37,757 bases of DNA. Origin: DASSKF01 sp035690725. GTDB lineage: Bacteria; Actinomycetota; Actinomycetes; Actinomycetales; Dermatophilaceae. A program made the position numbers and the translations under genes. Below the pieces are notes generated by a model that worked only from the letters and a program-made list of their open reading frames with translations, had not been told where the DNA came from and did not search any database. Below are positions 15,462 through 23,264 of the stretch, in pieces. Within the stretch, counting starts at the first letter, position 1. Every line of letters begins with the position of its first letter. The stretch spans positions 1 to 37,757 of the forward strand of contig DASSKF010000173.1 of assembly GCA_035690725.1 (NCBI GenBank). The letters are read 5' to 3'.

Positions 15462-16534
15462 CGGCCCTGGAGCAGCTCGGAGAACTCCCACGGCCGCTGC
15501 TTCACCCCACTGCAGGTGCTGGCGCTGGCGCTGGCGGAACCGTGGCACGACCGGTCCCGGTTCAGCGACCAGAAGGCCAGCCGTGCCACACCTCGCTGCA
15601 CGGCGAAGTCGCGAACCCGCCGGAAGTCCTCGGGGTGCACCGTCTCCCCGGTGTCCGTCCTGCCGTTCATCAGGACGATGCCCTGCCGGCCGTAGGCGTC
15701 CGCGGCGGAGAGATCCGGGTGGAGCCGGACGAGCTGGTCGTGGGTGCGCTCCGTGGCCCGGACCGCGAGGCGGCCCATCTCGGCGTCACCGTCCGGTGGG
15801 CCGAAGTTGAACGGCATGATCGCCCACACGTCGACCGGTGCCTCGAGCTCGGCCGCACGGCGCACCATCCGCTGCCCCCACCGGTCGAGGCCGTCGGGGG
15901 TCGCCGGCATGGTCACGCTGACGGTGAGGCCGGGGTTGTCGCGCCCGACGATGACCAGCGCCCGCAGGATCCGGTCCTGCACCCCGGCGTTCGTGAACTC
16001 GTCGTGCTCGACGTCGAGGTCGATCGCCTCGAGCCGGTAGGTGTCGATGACCTGCTGGTAGGCGGCGGCCAGGGAGTGCGCGTCCGGGCACTGCAGCCCC
16101 AGCTTGCGGCCCTGCGCGCCGCCGACCGAGACCACGACGTGGCCACCGGCCCGGCGCACCGCCTCGATCAGCTGCGCCGGCCGGCCGCCCAGTCCGGTCT
16201 GCCCGGCCCACGCCGGCGTGCAACCACCGTCGGACAGGACGAAGGCCAGGCTGAACCACCGCAGGCCCGTCTCCTCCATGACCGCCACCGGGTCTGGTGT
16301 GCCCGTCTGGTCGACGTAGAGGTACGGCGCCACGACCGGTCGCGAGCCCGCGGTCGGCTGGGACGTCCTCGGCTGGGACGTCGGACGGGACGTCGGCGTC
16401 CCGCCGCCACGCGGTCCTGACCCATCGGTGCATGCGGCGAGGAGCAGGGCGAGTGCCAGCAGCACGGCCACGGCGAGTGGAACGGTACGGCGCGGGGCCT
16501 GCTTGACTCCGTGGCGATCGCGGGGGCTCGGCAC
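15458..16534 (-). CDS. Glycoside hydrolase family 18-like lipoprotein
   Basis: 358 residues from GTG 16534. The signal peptide ends in a lipobox (LLLAAC), so the protein is probably anchored to the outer face of the membrane; a Thr/Pro/Ser linker follows. The catalytic-type barrel shows FSLAFVLSDGGCTPAW, VVVSVGGAQG and the GH18 motif as EAIDLDVEHDE: the catalytic Glu is kept and the first Asp of DxxDxDxE is Glu. GH18 enzymes cleave beta-1,4-GlcNAc polymers; related actinobacterial proteins are called chitinases but some only bind carbohydrate. Divergent from the ANTAR gene, with about 90 bp between. The upstream in-frame extension lies antisense to that gene and was rejected. Confidence 0.8.
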   Translation of the reverse strand: MPSPRDRHGVKQAPRRTVPLAVAVLLALALLLAACTDGSGPRGGGTPTSRPTSQPRTSQPTAGSRPVVAPYLYVDQTGTPDPVAVMEETGLRWFSLAFVLSDGGCTPAWAGQTGLGGRPAQLIEAVRRAGGHVVVSVGGAQGRKLGLQCPDAHSLAAAYQQVIDTYRLEAIDLDVEHDEFTNAGVQDRILRALVIVGRDNPGLTVSVTMPATPDGLDRWGQRMVRRAAELEAPVDVWAIMPFNFGPPDGDAEMGRLAVRATERTHDQLVRLHPDLSAADAYGRQGIVLMNGRTDTGETVHPEDFRRVRDFAVQRGVARLAFWSLNRDRSCHGSASASASTCSGVKQRPWEFSELLQGR

Positions 16535-16625
16535 CTCACGATGCTGCCATGCTGGAGGTGCTGTCCACGAGCAGGGGCAGGCCCGTCCTTGGGACGACGG
16601 ACTGAGATGGAGCAGGAGTGGCGCC

Positions 16626-16961
16626 ATGACGTGGGAAGAGTCGGTCGGACCCTCGCCGATAGCCGAGGAGCTGCAGAGCCTTCGGCGACAGTTGCACGAC
16701 CGCGAGGAGCAGCTCGCCGAGAGACCCGTGATCGACCAGGCCAAGGGCATGCTGATGCAGGACTTCGGCGTCAGTGCGCCGGACGCGACCGCGCTGCTGG
16801 CGTCACTGGCCCAGGACTCGAGTCTCGAGGTCCAGGAAGTGGCCGAACGCCTGGTGCGACGGCTGCGCGGCACGGCCTCCGGCGACACAGCAGAGCGGAC
16901 GGCGCACAAGATCGAGCAGCTGCGGGAGCTGCTGGGCGATCCTCAGCAACTCGGTGGCTGA
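16626..16961 (+). CDS. Small ANTAR-domain protein
   Basis: 111 residues from ATG 16626, preceded by AGGAG. After a charged coiled-coil-like helix (IAEELQSLRRQLHDREEQLAE) comes an ANTAR domain: RPVIDQAKGMLMQDFGVSAPDATALLASLAQ and EVQEVAERLV. ANTAR domains bind tandem hexaloop RNA and prevent transcription termination. Most carry a GAF or receiver sensor; this one is only coiled coil plus ANTAR, so it may dimerise with or be controlled by another protein. No obvious twin-hexaloop leader target was recognised in the window. Confidence 0.85.
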   Translation: MTWEESVGPSPIAEELQSLRRQLHDREEQLAERPVIDQAKGMLMQDFGVSAPDATALLASLAQDSSLEVQEVAERLVRRLRGTASGDTAERTAHKIEQLRELLGDPQQLGG

Positions 16962-16990
16962 CCCTCGTTCGCGGCTCTCGTCGGGTCACC

Positions 16991-17158
16991 GGTTTCCAGG
17001 CCCGCTCGCTGGCCGGCACCGACTACGTCTACATGTGGGTCGACGGCATCCACCTCAAGGTCCGCCTCGAGCAGGACAAGGTGTGCTTGCTGGTGATGAT
17101 CGGGGTCCGCGCCGACGGGCGCAAGGAGCTCATCGCCCTGGACGACGGCTACCGTGAG
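16991..17158 (+). pseudogene. Internal fragment of an IS256 (Mutator)-family transposase
   Basis: About 56 codons encode the strand around the first catalytic aspartate of IS256-type transposases: LAGTDYVYMWVDGIHLKVRL, DKVCLLVMIGVRADGRKE, then DDGYRE. There is no start, no N-terminal part and no second or third catalytic residue. At 17158 similarity ends; a different frame (17161-17223) then reads KASSDATREALRRLGESLG and stops, and is not transposase that I recognise. It is a degraded insertion between the ANTAR gene and tRNA-Pro. The rest of 16962-17308 holds only short repeats and a hairpin. Confidence 0.85.
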
Positions 17159-17229
17159 ACGCCAAGGCCAGCTCGGACGCCACCCGGGAGGCGCTGCGCC
17201 GGCTGGGGGAGAGCCTCGGATGAGCAGAA

Positions 17230-17251
17230 CTGCTGTACTTTTCTGCTGTAC
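17230..17251. repeat. 9-bp direct repeat beside the transposase remnant
   Basis: CTGCTGTAC occurs at 17230-17238 and 17243-17251, separated by TTTT. AGCAG-aa-CTGCT inverted symmetry precedes it (17223-17234). It may be a worn element end or target-site duplication; with no intact partner this cannot be settled. Confidence 0.5.
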
Positions 17252-17280
17252 CCGTCCCGTGGTCACTGAGCCGGATGGAC

Positions 17281-17306
17281 ACCGCAGGCCTGTGACCTGC
17301 GGTTTT
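17281..17306 (+). terminator. Hairpin with T-run between transposase remnant and tRNA-Pro
   Basis: ACCGCAGG (17281-17288), loop CCTGTGA, CCTGCGGT (17296-17303) followed by TTTGTT. On the + strand it is a plausible terminator; on the other strand the same stem lies just after the tRNA 3' end and could end that transcript too. Confidence 0.6.
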
Positions 17307-17308
17307 GT

Positions 17309-17385
<77 letters not shown>

Positions 17386-17472
17386 TGACCGTGCCGGCCC
17401 GCTGCTGCGAACCGGCGACACCCGAGGATAGCCGAGCACCCCCGCACGCACCGAATCGGGCCCTGCGCGCGA

Positions 17473-18411
17473 TCAGCCGTGTCGCGGGGTGAGGGTCAGC
17501 AGGGTGGCTTCGGGCCGGCACGCGAAGCGCACGGGAGCGTACGGCGACGTCCCCAGTCCGGCGGAGACCTCGAGCCACGCGGCGTCCGGTGGTGCCTCCG
17601 AGCTCGGCGCCTCGTCGGCGCCCGGCCACCAGCGGGACACGCCCTTGGCGCGGTCGGTCGGCAGGTCGCAGTTGGTCACCAGTGCGCCGTAGAGCGGCAG
17701 GCACAGCTGGCCGCCGTGGGTGTGGCCGGCGATGAGGAGGCCGGCGCCGTCGGCGGTCATCGCGTCGAGCACGCGCTGGTAGGGCGCGTGCACCACCCCG
17801 ACCGTCAGGTCCGCATCCGGGTCGGCGGCGCCGGCCACCCGGTCGTAGCGGTCGTAGCCCAGGTGCGGGTCGTCGACGCCGACCAGCTCGAGGTCCAGGC
17901 CGCGCACCGCCAACCGGTCCCTGCGGTTGTCCAGGTCCTGCCAGCCCGCGTCCAGGAAGGCCTTGACCAGGTCGTCGGTCGGCAGGGGCTCGGTGCCAGT
18001 CGTCGGGCGCCGGCGGTGCCCGCGGGTCAGGTAACGTGCCGGGTTCTTCAAGACCGGCCCGAAGTAGTCGTTGGAGCCGAGGACGAAGACCCCGGGCAGG
18101 TCGAGCAGGGGCTCGAACGCCTCCACGGCAGCGGGCACGGCCCCCCGGTCGGCGAGGTTGTCCCCGGTGTTGACGACGACGTCGGGCTCGAGCGCGGCGA
18201 GCCTGCGCACCCAGTCGATCTTCCGGCGCTGCCGGGGCACGAGGTGCAGGTCGCTGACGTGGAGCACCCGGACGGGAGGGGCGCCGGGCGGCAGCACGGG
18301 CGCGGTGCGTCGCCGGAGCGTGAACGCGTTGCGCTCGACCAGGGAGGCGTAGCCGAGCCCGGCGGCTCCCGCGGCCAGCGTGCCGACGGCGAGTGAGGTG
18401 AGGGTGTGCAT
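17473..18411 (-). CDS. Membrane-anchored metallophosphoesterase
   Basis: 312 residues from ATG 18411. An N-terminal hydrophobic segment (LAVGTLAAGAAGLGYASLV) is followed by a calcineurin-like phosphoesterase fold: HVSDLHLVP (DxH), NTGDNLAD (GD), GSNDYFG in place of GNHD, VHAP and GHTHGG. The dinuclear metal ligands are present. This type resembles YkuE/YaeI-like enzymes thought to act at the membrane. In M. tuberculosis the corresponding gene (Rv3683, from memory) also lies next to the PonA2-type gene. It is divergent from yqeY, from a shared promoter region with mirrored -10 motifs. Substrate unknown. Confidence 0.9.
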   Translation of the reverse strand: MHTLTSLAVGTLAAGAAGLGYASLVERNAFTLRRRTAPVLPPGAPPVRVLHVSDLHLVPRQRRKIDWVRRLAALEPDVVVNTGDNLADRGAVPAAVEAFEPLLDLPGVFVLGSNDYFGPVLKNPARYLTRGHRRRPTTGTEPLPTDDLVKAFLDAGWQDLDNRRDRLAVRGLDLELVGVDDPHLGYDRYDRVAGAADPDADLTVGVVHAPYQRVLDAMTADGAGLLIAGHTHGGQLCLPLYGALVTNCDLPTDRAKGVSRWWPGADEAPSSEAPPDAAWLEVSAGLGTSPYAPVRFACRPEATLLTLTPRHG

Positions 18412-18418
18412 CGGTGCC

Positions 18419-18498
18419 AGTCTCGCAGAACCGAGCCCACGGGGGCGGTCGACGCCGGGCCGACACCCGCGGGCCGATCGGTCAGCCGGTGCGAGACT
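18419..18498. promoter_or_regulatory. Divergent pair of leaderless promoters with identical TGCGAGACT
   Basis: TGCGAGACT occurs on the minus strand (18427-18419) and on the plus strand (18490-18498). In both cases it ends exactly 7 nt before the ATG of the gene it faces (18411 and 18506). GAGACT resembles a -10 box with an upstream TG, and the spacing implies leaderless transcripts both ways. Identity of the two boxes suggests co-regulation. Confidence 0.5.
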
Positions 18499-18505
18499 GT
18501 CCGGC

Positions 18506-18967
18506 ATGACCGACGCCACCCTCAAGTCCACCCTCCAGCACGACCTGCAGGCGGCCATCCGCGGCCGCGACCAGGTCCGCTCGGGCACGTTGCGGATGGC
18601 GCTCGCCGCCGTGACCACCGAGGAGGTCGCCGGCAAGCAGGCGCGCACGCTGTCCGACGACGAAGTGCTCAAGGTGCTCGCCAAGGAGGCGAAGAAGCGG
18701 CGCGAGGCGGCCACCGCCTACGACGAGGCGGGCCGCTCCGAGCTCGCCGAGCGGGAGCGTGCCGAGCTGTCGGTGCTCGAGGACTACCTGCCCGCCCAGC
18801 TGTCCGACGCCGAGCTGGAGCAGCTGGTTGAGCGGGCCGTCGCAGAGACCGGCGCCAGCGGTATGCCGGACATGGGCCGGGTCATGAAGACGGCCCAGCC
18901 GCTCGTGGCCGGGCGGGCGGAGGGCGGTCGCGTGGCCGCAGCCGTCCGCGCCGCCCTCCAGCGCTGA
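18506..18967 (+). CDS. GatB/YqeY domain protein
   Basis: 153 residues, the usual size of stand-alone YqeY proteins. It has the family features LKSTLQHDLQAAIRGRD, the VLAKEAKKRREAATAYDEAGR helix, LEDYLPAQLSDAELE, and a C-terminal helical bundle ending MGRVMKTAQPLVAGRAEGG. The domain resembles the tRNA-binding tail of GatB amidotransferase, but the role of stand-alone forms is not settled. It converges on the PBP gene with a 10-bp gap. The start is fixed by the leaderless promoter spacing. Confidence 0.92.
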   Translation: MTDATLKSTLQHDLQAAIRGRDQVRSGTLRMALAAVTTEEVAGKQARTLSDDEVLKVLAKEAKKRREAATAYDEAGRSELAERERAELSVLEDYLPAQLSDAELEQLVERAVAETGASGMPDMGRVMKTAQPLVAGRAEGGRVAAAVRAALQR

Positions 18968-18977
18968 CCCGAGCCGC

Positions 18978-21470
18978 TCAGCCCTTCTTCTTCGGCGGCT
19001 TCGGCCCGGTGTGCTCCGGCTTCGGCGGCTTGGTCTTGGTGTCCTTCGGCTTCGGTGGTGACTTCGTGGTGGAGCTGGGGCTCGGCGACGAGGGTGACGA
19101 CGTCGGCGCGGGGGGCTCCTGCGTCGGGGACGGGGTGGTCGGCTCCGGGGCCGGGACGTAGCCGCTGGACGGGTAGAGCGTCACCGTGTCGCCGGACTTG
19201 ACCTGGGCGCCGGCGCCGGGGCTGGTCCACGCCACCGTGCCCTGCGGGTACTCGGAGTAGACCTGGTCAGCCACCTCAGGGGTGAGCCCGCGGGAGCTCA
19301 GCTTCTTCTTGGCCTCGGCCACGGTCATGCCCGCGAGGCTCGGCACCGGGATGTCCTCGCCGTACTTGATCTTGGTGCTCGGCTCCTCGAACTGCTGGAC
19401 CGGCATCCCCTGCGAGGCCTCGCTCATGAGCTGGGCCCACAACGGGGCCGCGATCGTCGACCCGAAGACCTGGCCCTCGTAGAACGTCCCGCCGAGGGTG
19501 ATGTCGTTCATGTGCAGGCTGTTGTCGTTCGGGGTGCCGACCCACACGGCCGACGCCAGCTGCGGGGTGTAGCCGACGAACCAGGTCTCGTTGCCGTAGT
19601 CGGCCGTGCCGGTCTTGCCGGCCGCGGGGCGCTTGCCCTTCAGGTGCACGCCCTTGGCGGTCGCGCCGTCGTCGGTCAGGACGTGCTCGAGGATCGCCGT
19701 CGTCCCGGCGGCGACATCCGGGTCGAGCACCCGCTTGCAGGTGCCCTTCTTCAGCCCGAGCTTCTTGCCGTCCGGGTCGGTCACCGAGAGCACCGGCACC
19801 GGGTCGCAGTGCTTGCCGCCGGAGGCGAGGGTCGCGTAGGCGTTCGCCAGCGACATCGGGGACACCGGGTTCGCGCCGAGCGCGATCGGGGAGACGTAGT
19901 GCTGGATCTTTTCCCCGCTGGCCTGGTGCAGGCCCATCTGGGTCTCCGTCTTCAGCACGTTGCACAGCCCCAGCTTGCCGTTGAGCCCGACGAAGGCGGT
20001 GTTGACGGACTTGGCGGTGGCCGTGATCAGCGACATGTTGCCGTTGGTGGTGCCCTCGTCGTTGAAGACGGGGTAGGTGGTGCCCGGGGTGAGGCCGCAC
20101 TTGCCGGGCAGCTCCGCGTGGGTGAACGTCGCGGCCGACGACGAGCTGGCCGGCTTGGCGTAGACGTTGCTGTGCATGGACATGCCCTGCTTCAGGGCCG
20201 TCACCACGGCGAAGGTCTTGGCCGTGGACCCGAACTGGAAGCCGCCGGACCCGCCGTAGCGCCCGTCCACGGCGTAGTTGACCGACGTGCGGCCGTTCTT
20301 GCCGCTGTTGTTGAACTTCGTGTTCTGGGCGGCGACGAGGACCTGGCCGGTGCCCGGCTCGATGACCACGGCGGCGCTCGCGATGTCGTACTTGTTGCCG
20401 GCGGGCACCTTGCTCCGCAGGTCCTTCAGCGCCTGCTCCTGCAGCTTCGGGTCCAGCGTGGTGCGGATGGTCAGCCCGCCGCGGTTGATCTTGTCGATCC
20501 GCTGGGCCACCGTCGGACCGAGCGCCGGCTGCTGCTCGAGCCAGTTCATGACGTAGGTGCAGAAGTAGGGGAACTTCGAGGCGGCGCAGGAGCTCTTGCG
20601 GTGGGTGACGTGCAGCTTCACCGGCGCCTTCTTGGCCTTCTTCCACTGCTGCCGGTCGATGAAGTTGTGCTGGTACATCTTGTCCAGCACCACGTTGCGC
20701 CGCTGCAGCGCCGCCTTCGGGTTGTGGATCGGGTCGGTCACCCCGGGCCGGTTGACGATGCCGGCCAGCATCGCGGCCTGCTGGATGTTCAGCTCGCTGG
20801 CGTGGACGCCGAAGTAGTGCCGCGCCGCCGCCTCGACGCCGTAGGCCTGGTCGCCGTAGTAGACGAGGTTGAGGTAGCCCTGCAGAATCTCGTCCTTGCT
20901 CATCTTCTTCTCGAGGGCGACGGCGTACTTCAGCTCCTGCAACTTGCGCGCGTAGCCCTCGATGCCGGTGCGGACGGTCGCCGCCTGGGCGGCCTGCTCG
21001 TTGCCCGCCCGCAGCGCGTCCTCCTGCAGCGAGATCTTGACGTACTGCTGGGTGAGCGTGGAGGCGCCCTGGGTGGTGTCGTTGACCAGGTTCGACGCGA
21101 GGGCGCGTGCCACGCCCTTCGGGTCCAGCCCACCGTGCTGGTAGAAGCGTGCGTCCTCGATCGCCACCTGCGCGTCCTGCATCGCCTGGGAGATCTTCGA
21201 CAGCGGGACGATGATGCGGTTCTCGTCGTACGGCGTGGCGATGAGGGTGCCGTCCGCGGCAACGATCTTCGACTGCTGCGAGAGCGGGTCGCTCTCGAAC
21301 TGGCTGGGCATCGAGTTGAACATGTGCACGCCCTGCCGGGTCGCCACGCCGCTGGCGCCGACGAAGGGCATGAGCAGACCGGCTCCCAGCAGGCCCAGCA
21401 CGACGGCGGTCGCGACGAACGCCCCGAAAAGGCTCAGGACGTTGGCGAACTTGGCGGCGAAACGCTGCAT
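18978..21470 (-). CDS. Bifunctional class A penicillin-binding protein with PASTA domain
   Basis: 830 residues from ATG 21470 (an in-frame GTG lies two codons upstream). One N-terminal membrane helix, then a GT51 glycosyltransferase (EDARFYQHGGLD, GASTLTQQYVK), then a transpeptidase with SxxK in GSTAKTF, SxN in KSVNTAF and GKTGTAD. One PASTA domain follows (SLAGMTVAEAKKKLSSRGL), then a Pro/Ser/Thr/Lys-rich tail of about 60 residues that may bind the wall. It polymerises and cross-links peptidoglycan. Its place beside whiB4/wblA matches ponA2 of mycobacteria. A leaderless -10 box decides the start. Confidence 0.95.
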   Translation of the reverse strand: MQRFAAKFANVLSLFGAFVATAVVLGLLGAGLLMPFVGASGVATRQGVHMFNSMPSQFESDPLSQQSKIVAADGTLIATPYDENRIIVPLSKISQAMQDAQVAIEDARFYQHGGLDPKGVARALASNLVNDTTQGASTLTQQYVKISLQEDALRAGNEQAAQAATVRTGIEGYARKLQELKYAVALEKKMSKDEILQGYLNLVYYGDQAYGVEAAARHYFGVHASELNIQQAAMLAGIVNRPGVTDPIHNPKAALQRRNVVLDKMYQHNFIDRQQWKKAKKAPVKLHVTHRKSSCAASKFPYFCTYVMNWLEQQPALGPTVAQRIDKINRGGLTIRTTLDPKLQEQALKDLRSKVPAGNKYDIASAAVVIEPGTGQVLVAAQNTKFNNSGKNGRTSVNYAVDGRYGGSGGFQFGSTAKTFAVVTALKQGMSMHSNVYAKPASSSSAATFTHAELPGKCGLTPGTTYPVFNDEGTTNGNMSLITATAKSVNTAFVGLNGKLGLCNVLKTETQMGLHQASGEKIQHYVSPIALGANPVSPMSLANAYATLASGGKHCDPVPVLSVTDPDGKKLGLKKGTCKRVLDPDVAAGTTAILEHVLTDDGATAKGVHLKGKRPAAGKTGTADYGNETWFVGYTPQLASAVWVGTPNDNSLHMNDITLGGTFYEGQVFGSTIAAPLWAQLMSEASQGMPVQQFEEPSTKIKYGEDIPVPSLAGMTVAEAKKKLSSRGLTPEVADQVYSEYPQGTVAWTSPGAGAQVKSGDTVTLYPSSGYVPAPEPTTPSPTQEPPAPTSSPSSPSPSSTTKSPPKPKDTKTKPPKPEHTGPKPPKKKG

Positions 21471-21477
21471 ATGCACC

Positions 21478-21483
21478 AGCGTA
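21478..21483 (-). promoter_or_regulatory. -10 box of leaderless PBP gene
   Basis: On the minus strand TACGCT is followed by 7 nt and ATG 21470. This spacing favours ATG 21470 over the GTG at 21476. Confidence 0.55.
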
Positions 21484-21516
21484 ACCGGCGACGAGCGGAC
21501 CCCCGTGCAACGCGAC

Positions 21517-21646
21517 GCGAAGCGGACTTCGCTGGTGACTAGTCAGCACCGCACGGATGAACCATCCGAACGGGTCATTCCCCCCAAGGAACGGTAAGTC
21601 TACGTTCAAGACTTGGTAAAGAAAGCAAGCTCGAGGGCGAGCTTGC
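21517..21646. promoter_or_regulatory. Regulatory region between PBP and whiB-type genes with four inverted repeats
   Basis: The 197-bp divergent gap holds GCGAAG-cgga-CTTCGC (21517-21532), the 10-bp palindrome TGACTAGTCA (21536-21545), CGGATG-aac-CATCCG (21554-21568) and GCAAGCTCG-aggg-CGAGCTTGC (21625-21646). A candidate -10 TACGTT lies at 21601-21606. The last repeat would form a hairpin in the whiB mRNA leader just before the Shine-Dalgarno GGGGAGG. The region is also unusually AT-rich (21590-21630). Binding proteins are unknown. Confidence 0.55.
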
Positions 21647-21667
21647 CGGATCCACAGGGGAGGTTCC

Positions 21668-22009
21668 GTGACCATCATCGACTCGGGCAAGGAGCGTGGG
21701 CAGCGGCCCACGGCGGCGAGTGTCGGCTGGGTGGAGGAGTGGACCGAGCTGGCCAAGTGCCGGCAGGTCGAGCCCGACGCCCTCTTCGTCAAGGGCGCGG
21801 CCCAGCAGCAGGCGAAGCTGATCTGCCGGGGGTGCCCGGTGATCGCCGAGTGCCTGGCCGACGCCCTGGACAACCAGACGGAGTTCGGGGTGTGGGGCGG
21901 CATGACCGAGCGCGAGCGCCGGGCCCTGCTGAAGCGTCGCCCGGACGTCCGGTCGTGGCGGGAGCTGTTCATCGCCCACCGCGCCCGGCAACAGGCCAAG
22001 TCGGCCTGA
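21668..22009 (+). CDS. wblA: WhiB-family iron-sulfur transcription factor (WhiB4/WblA type)
   Basis: 113 residues from GTG 21668 with GGGGAGG 4 nt before it. Four cysteines (C31, C53, C56, C62; CxxC and Cx5C) bind a 4Fe-4S cluster; GVWGG follows at 74-78 and a basic C-terminal helix (ERERRALLKRRP) contacts DNA. Assignment to the WhiB4/WblA branch rests on context: the order PBP, whiB, two ArsA-like ATPases is that of Rv3682-Rv3679 and of the Streptomyces wblA region, as I recall. Members of this branch respond to oxygen/nitric oxide and control oxidative stress or developmental genes. Confidence 0.9.
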   Translation: MTIIDSGKERGQRPTAASVGWVEEWTELAKCRQVEPDALFVKGAAQQQAKLICRGCPVIAECLADALDNQTEFGVWGGMTERERRALLKRRPDVRSWRELFIAHRARQQAKSA

Positions 22010-22052
22010 CGAGCGGCTGGCCGGCGCGTCGACTGGGGAGCTGGCGCGCCGG

Positions 22053-23264
22053 TCAGTCGCCGCCCGCGAGGGCGGCGCCCATGGACCTCAGTCCGGCCAG
22101 GTCGTGGATGTCCTCCGCGGCCGCGGGCACCTGCACCACCCGGACCCCGGGGTGGGCCGCCCGGAAGCGGCTCGCGAGCACCTGGTGCCGCTCGGCCGCC
22201 TGCGCGAGGTCGGCGTGCAGCCGCAGCAGGGCGGCGGTCGTGCCGGAGGTCTGCGGCGCGTCCGCTCCCTCCAGCTCCTCCAGTGCCTCGGCGGCGGCGA
22301 GTGCCCGGGCGGCGCCCAGGCCCCGGACCGCCGGCACCCGGACACGGTTGAGCACCAGCCCGGCGAGCGGCATACCGTCCTCCTCCAGCCGGTCGACGAA
22401 GTAGGCCGCCTCCCGCAGGGCGTCGTGCTCGGGAGCCGCGACGACGACGAACGCGGTCCCCGGTGCCTGCAGCAGCGCGTAGGTCTCGTCGGCCCGCGCG
22501 CGGAAGCCGCCGAACACGGTGTCCAGCGCCGCGACGAAGGTCTGCACGTCGTGCAGCAGCTGTCCCCCGAGGACCTTGGTGAGCGTGCTCGTCACGACGC
22601 CCACCCCCGCACTGAACACCTTCAGGTATGCCCGGCCCCCGGCTCGCGCGGGCGCGCTCAGCAGCCGCACGAAGCGGCCGTCGAGGAACGACCCGAGCCG
22701 CTGCGGCGCGTCCAGGAAGTCCAGCGCGGAGCGGGAGGGGGGCGTGTCCACGACGATGAGATCCCAGCTGGGGTCGCCGGAACCGTCGCCCCGCCGCTGC
22801 GCGTGCAGCTGGCCGAGCCGCTCCATCGCCATGTACTCCTGCGTGCCCGCGAAGGAGCTCGACACCGCCTGGTAGAAGGGGTTGGCCAGGATCTGTTCGG
22901 CCTTGTCGGGGGCCGCGTGCGCCTGCACGACCTCGTCGAAGGTCCGCTTCATGTCGAGCATCATCGCGTCGAGCGACCCACCGGCGGCCGCGTCCGGCAG
23001 CTCGACCGGCCGGGGCGTGTTGTCCAGCTCGGCGATCCCGAGGGCCTGCGCGAGCCGGCGGGCCGGGTCGATCGTCAGCACGACGACGCGCCGCCCGCGC
23101 TCGGCCGCTCGCAGGGCGACGGCCGCGGCCGTCGTGGTCTTGCCCACCCCGCCCGAGCCGCAGCACACGACGATGCGGGTGCCGGGGTCCTCGATCAGCT
23201 CGTCGACGTCGAGCGCCGGCGCCTCGTCACGGGTCGTGCGGGAGGCGGCGCGCGAAGGGGTCAT
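22053..23264 (-). CDS. ArsA/Get3-like ATPase, second subunit (signature lysine replaced)
   Basis: 403 residues from ATG 23264, overlapping the upstream ATPase gene by 4 bp. The P-loop reads GSGGVGKTTTA: the deviant Walker A of this family is GKGGxGKT, and here the first (signature) lysine is Ser. Switch and Walker B elements are present (TIDPARRLAQALGI, DLIVVDTPPSRSALDF). There is no arsenite cysteine triad, so it is not an arsenic pump ATPase. In M. tuberculosis the homologous pair (Rv3679-Rv3680, described as bacterial Get3-like proteins, from memory) forms one complex. Probably a heterodimer with the neighbour, in the cytoplasm. Confidence 0.9.
   Translation of the reverse strand: MTPSRAASRTTRDEAPALDVDELIEDPGTRIVVCCGSGGVGKTTTAAAVALRAAERGRRVVVLTIDPARRLAQALGIAELDNTPRPVELPDAAAGGSLDAMMLDMKRTFDEVVQAHAAPDKAEQILANPFYQAVSSSFAGTQEYMAMERLGQLHAQRRGDGSGDPSWDLIVVDTPPSRSALDFLDAPQRLGSFLDGRFVRLLSAPARAGGRAYLKVFSAGVGVVTSTLTKVLGGQLLHDVQTFVAALDTVFGGFRARADETYALLQAPGTAFVVVAAPEHDALREAAYFVDRLEEDGMPLAGLVLNRVRVPAVRGLGAARALAAAEALEELEGADAPQTSGTTAALLRLHADLAQAAERHQVLASRFRAAHPGVRVVQVPAAAEDIHDLAGLRSMGAALAGGD

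Noticed and set aside
16535..16909. Upstream extension of the GH18 gene by about 125 codons
   Set aside because: The extension lies antisense to the ANTAR gene, and the lipoprotein signal requires a start near 16534.
21466..21473. GCATATGC palindrome at the PBP start as an operator or octamer copy
   Set aside because: It differs from GGTATGCC/GGCATACC and is explained by the start codon context (CAT ATG).
19276..23166. Very long open frame (almost 1300 codons) on the minus strand, across the PBP, whiB and ArsA-like genes
   Set aside because: It is an out-of-frame shadow of real genes, antisense to whiB. The translation is Arg/Gly/Ala-rich low-complexity sequence with no domain motifs, a common artefact at this GC content.
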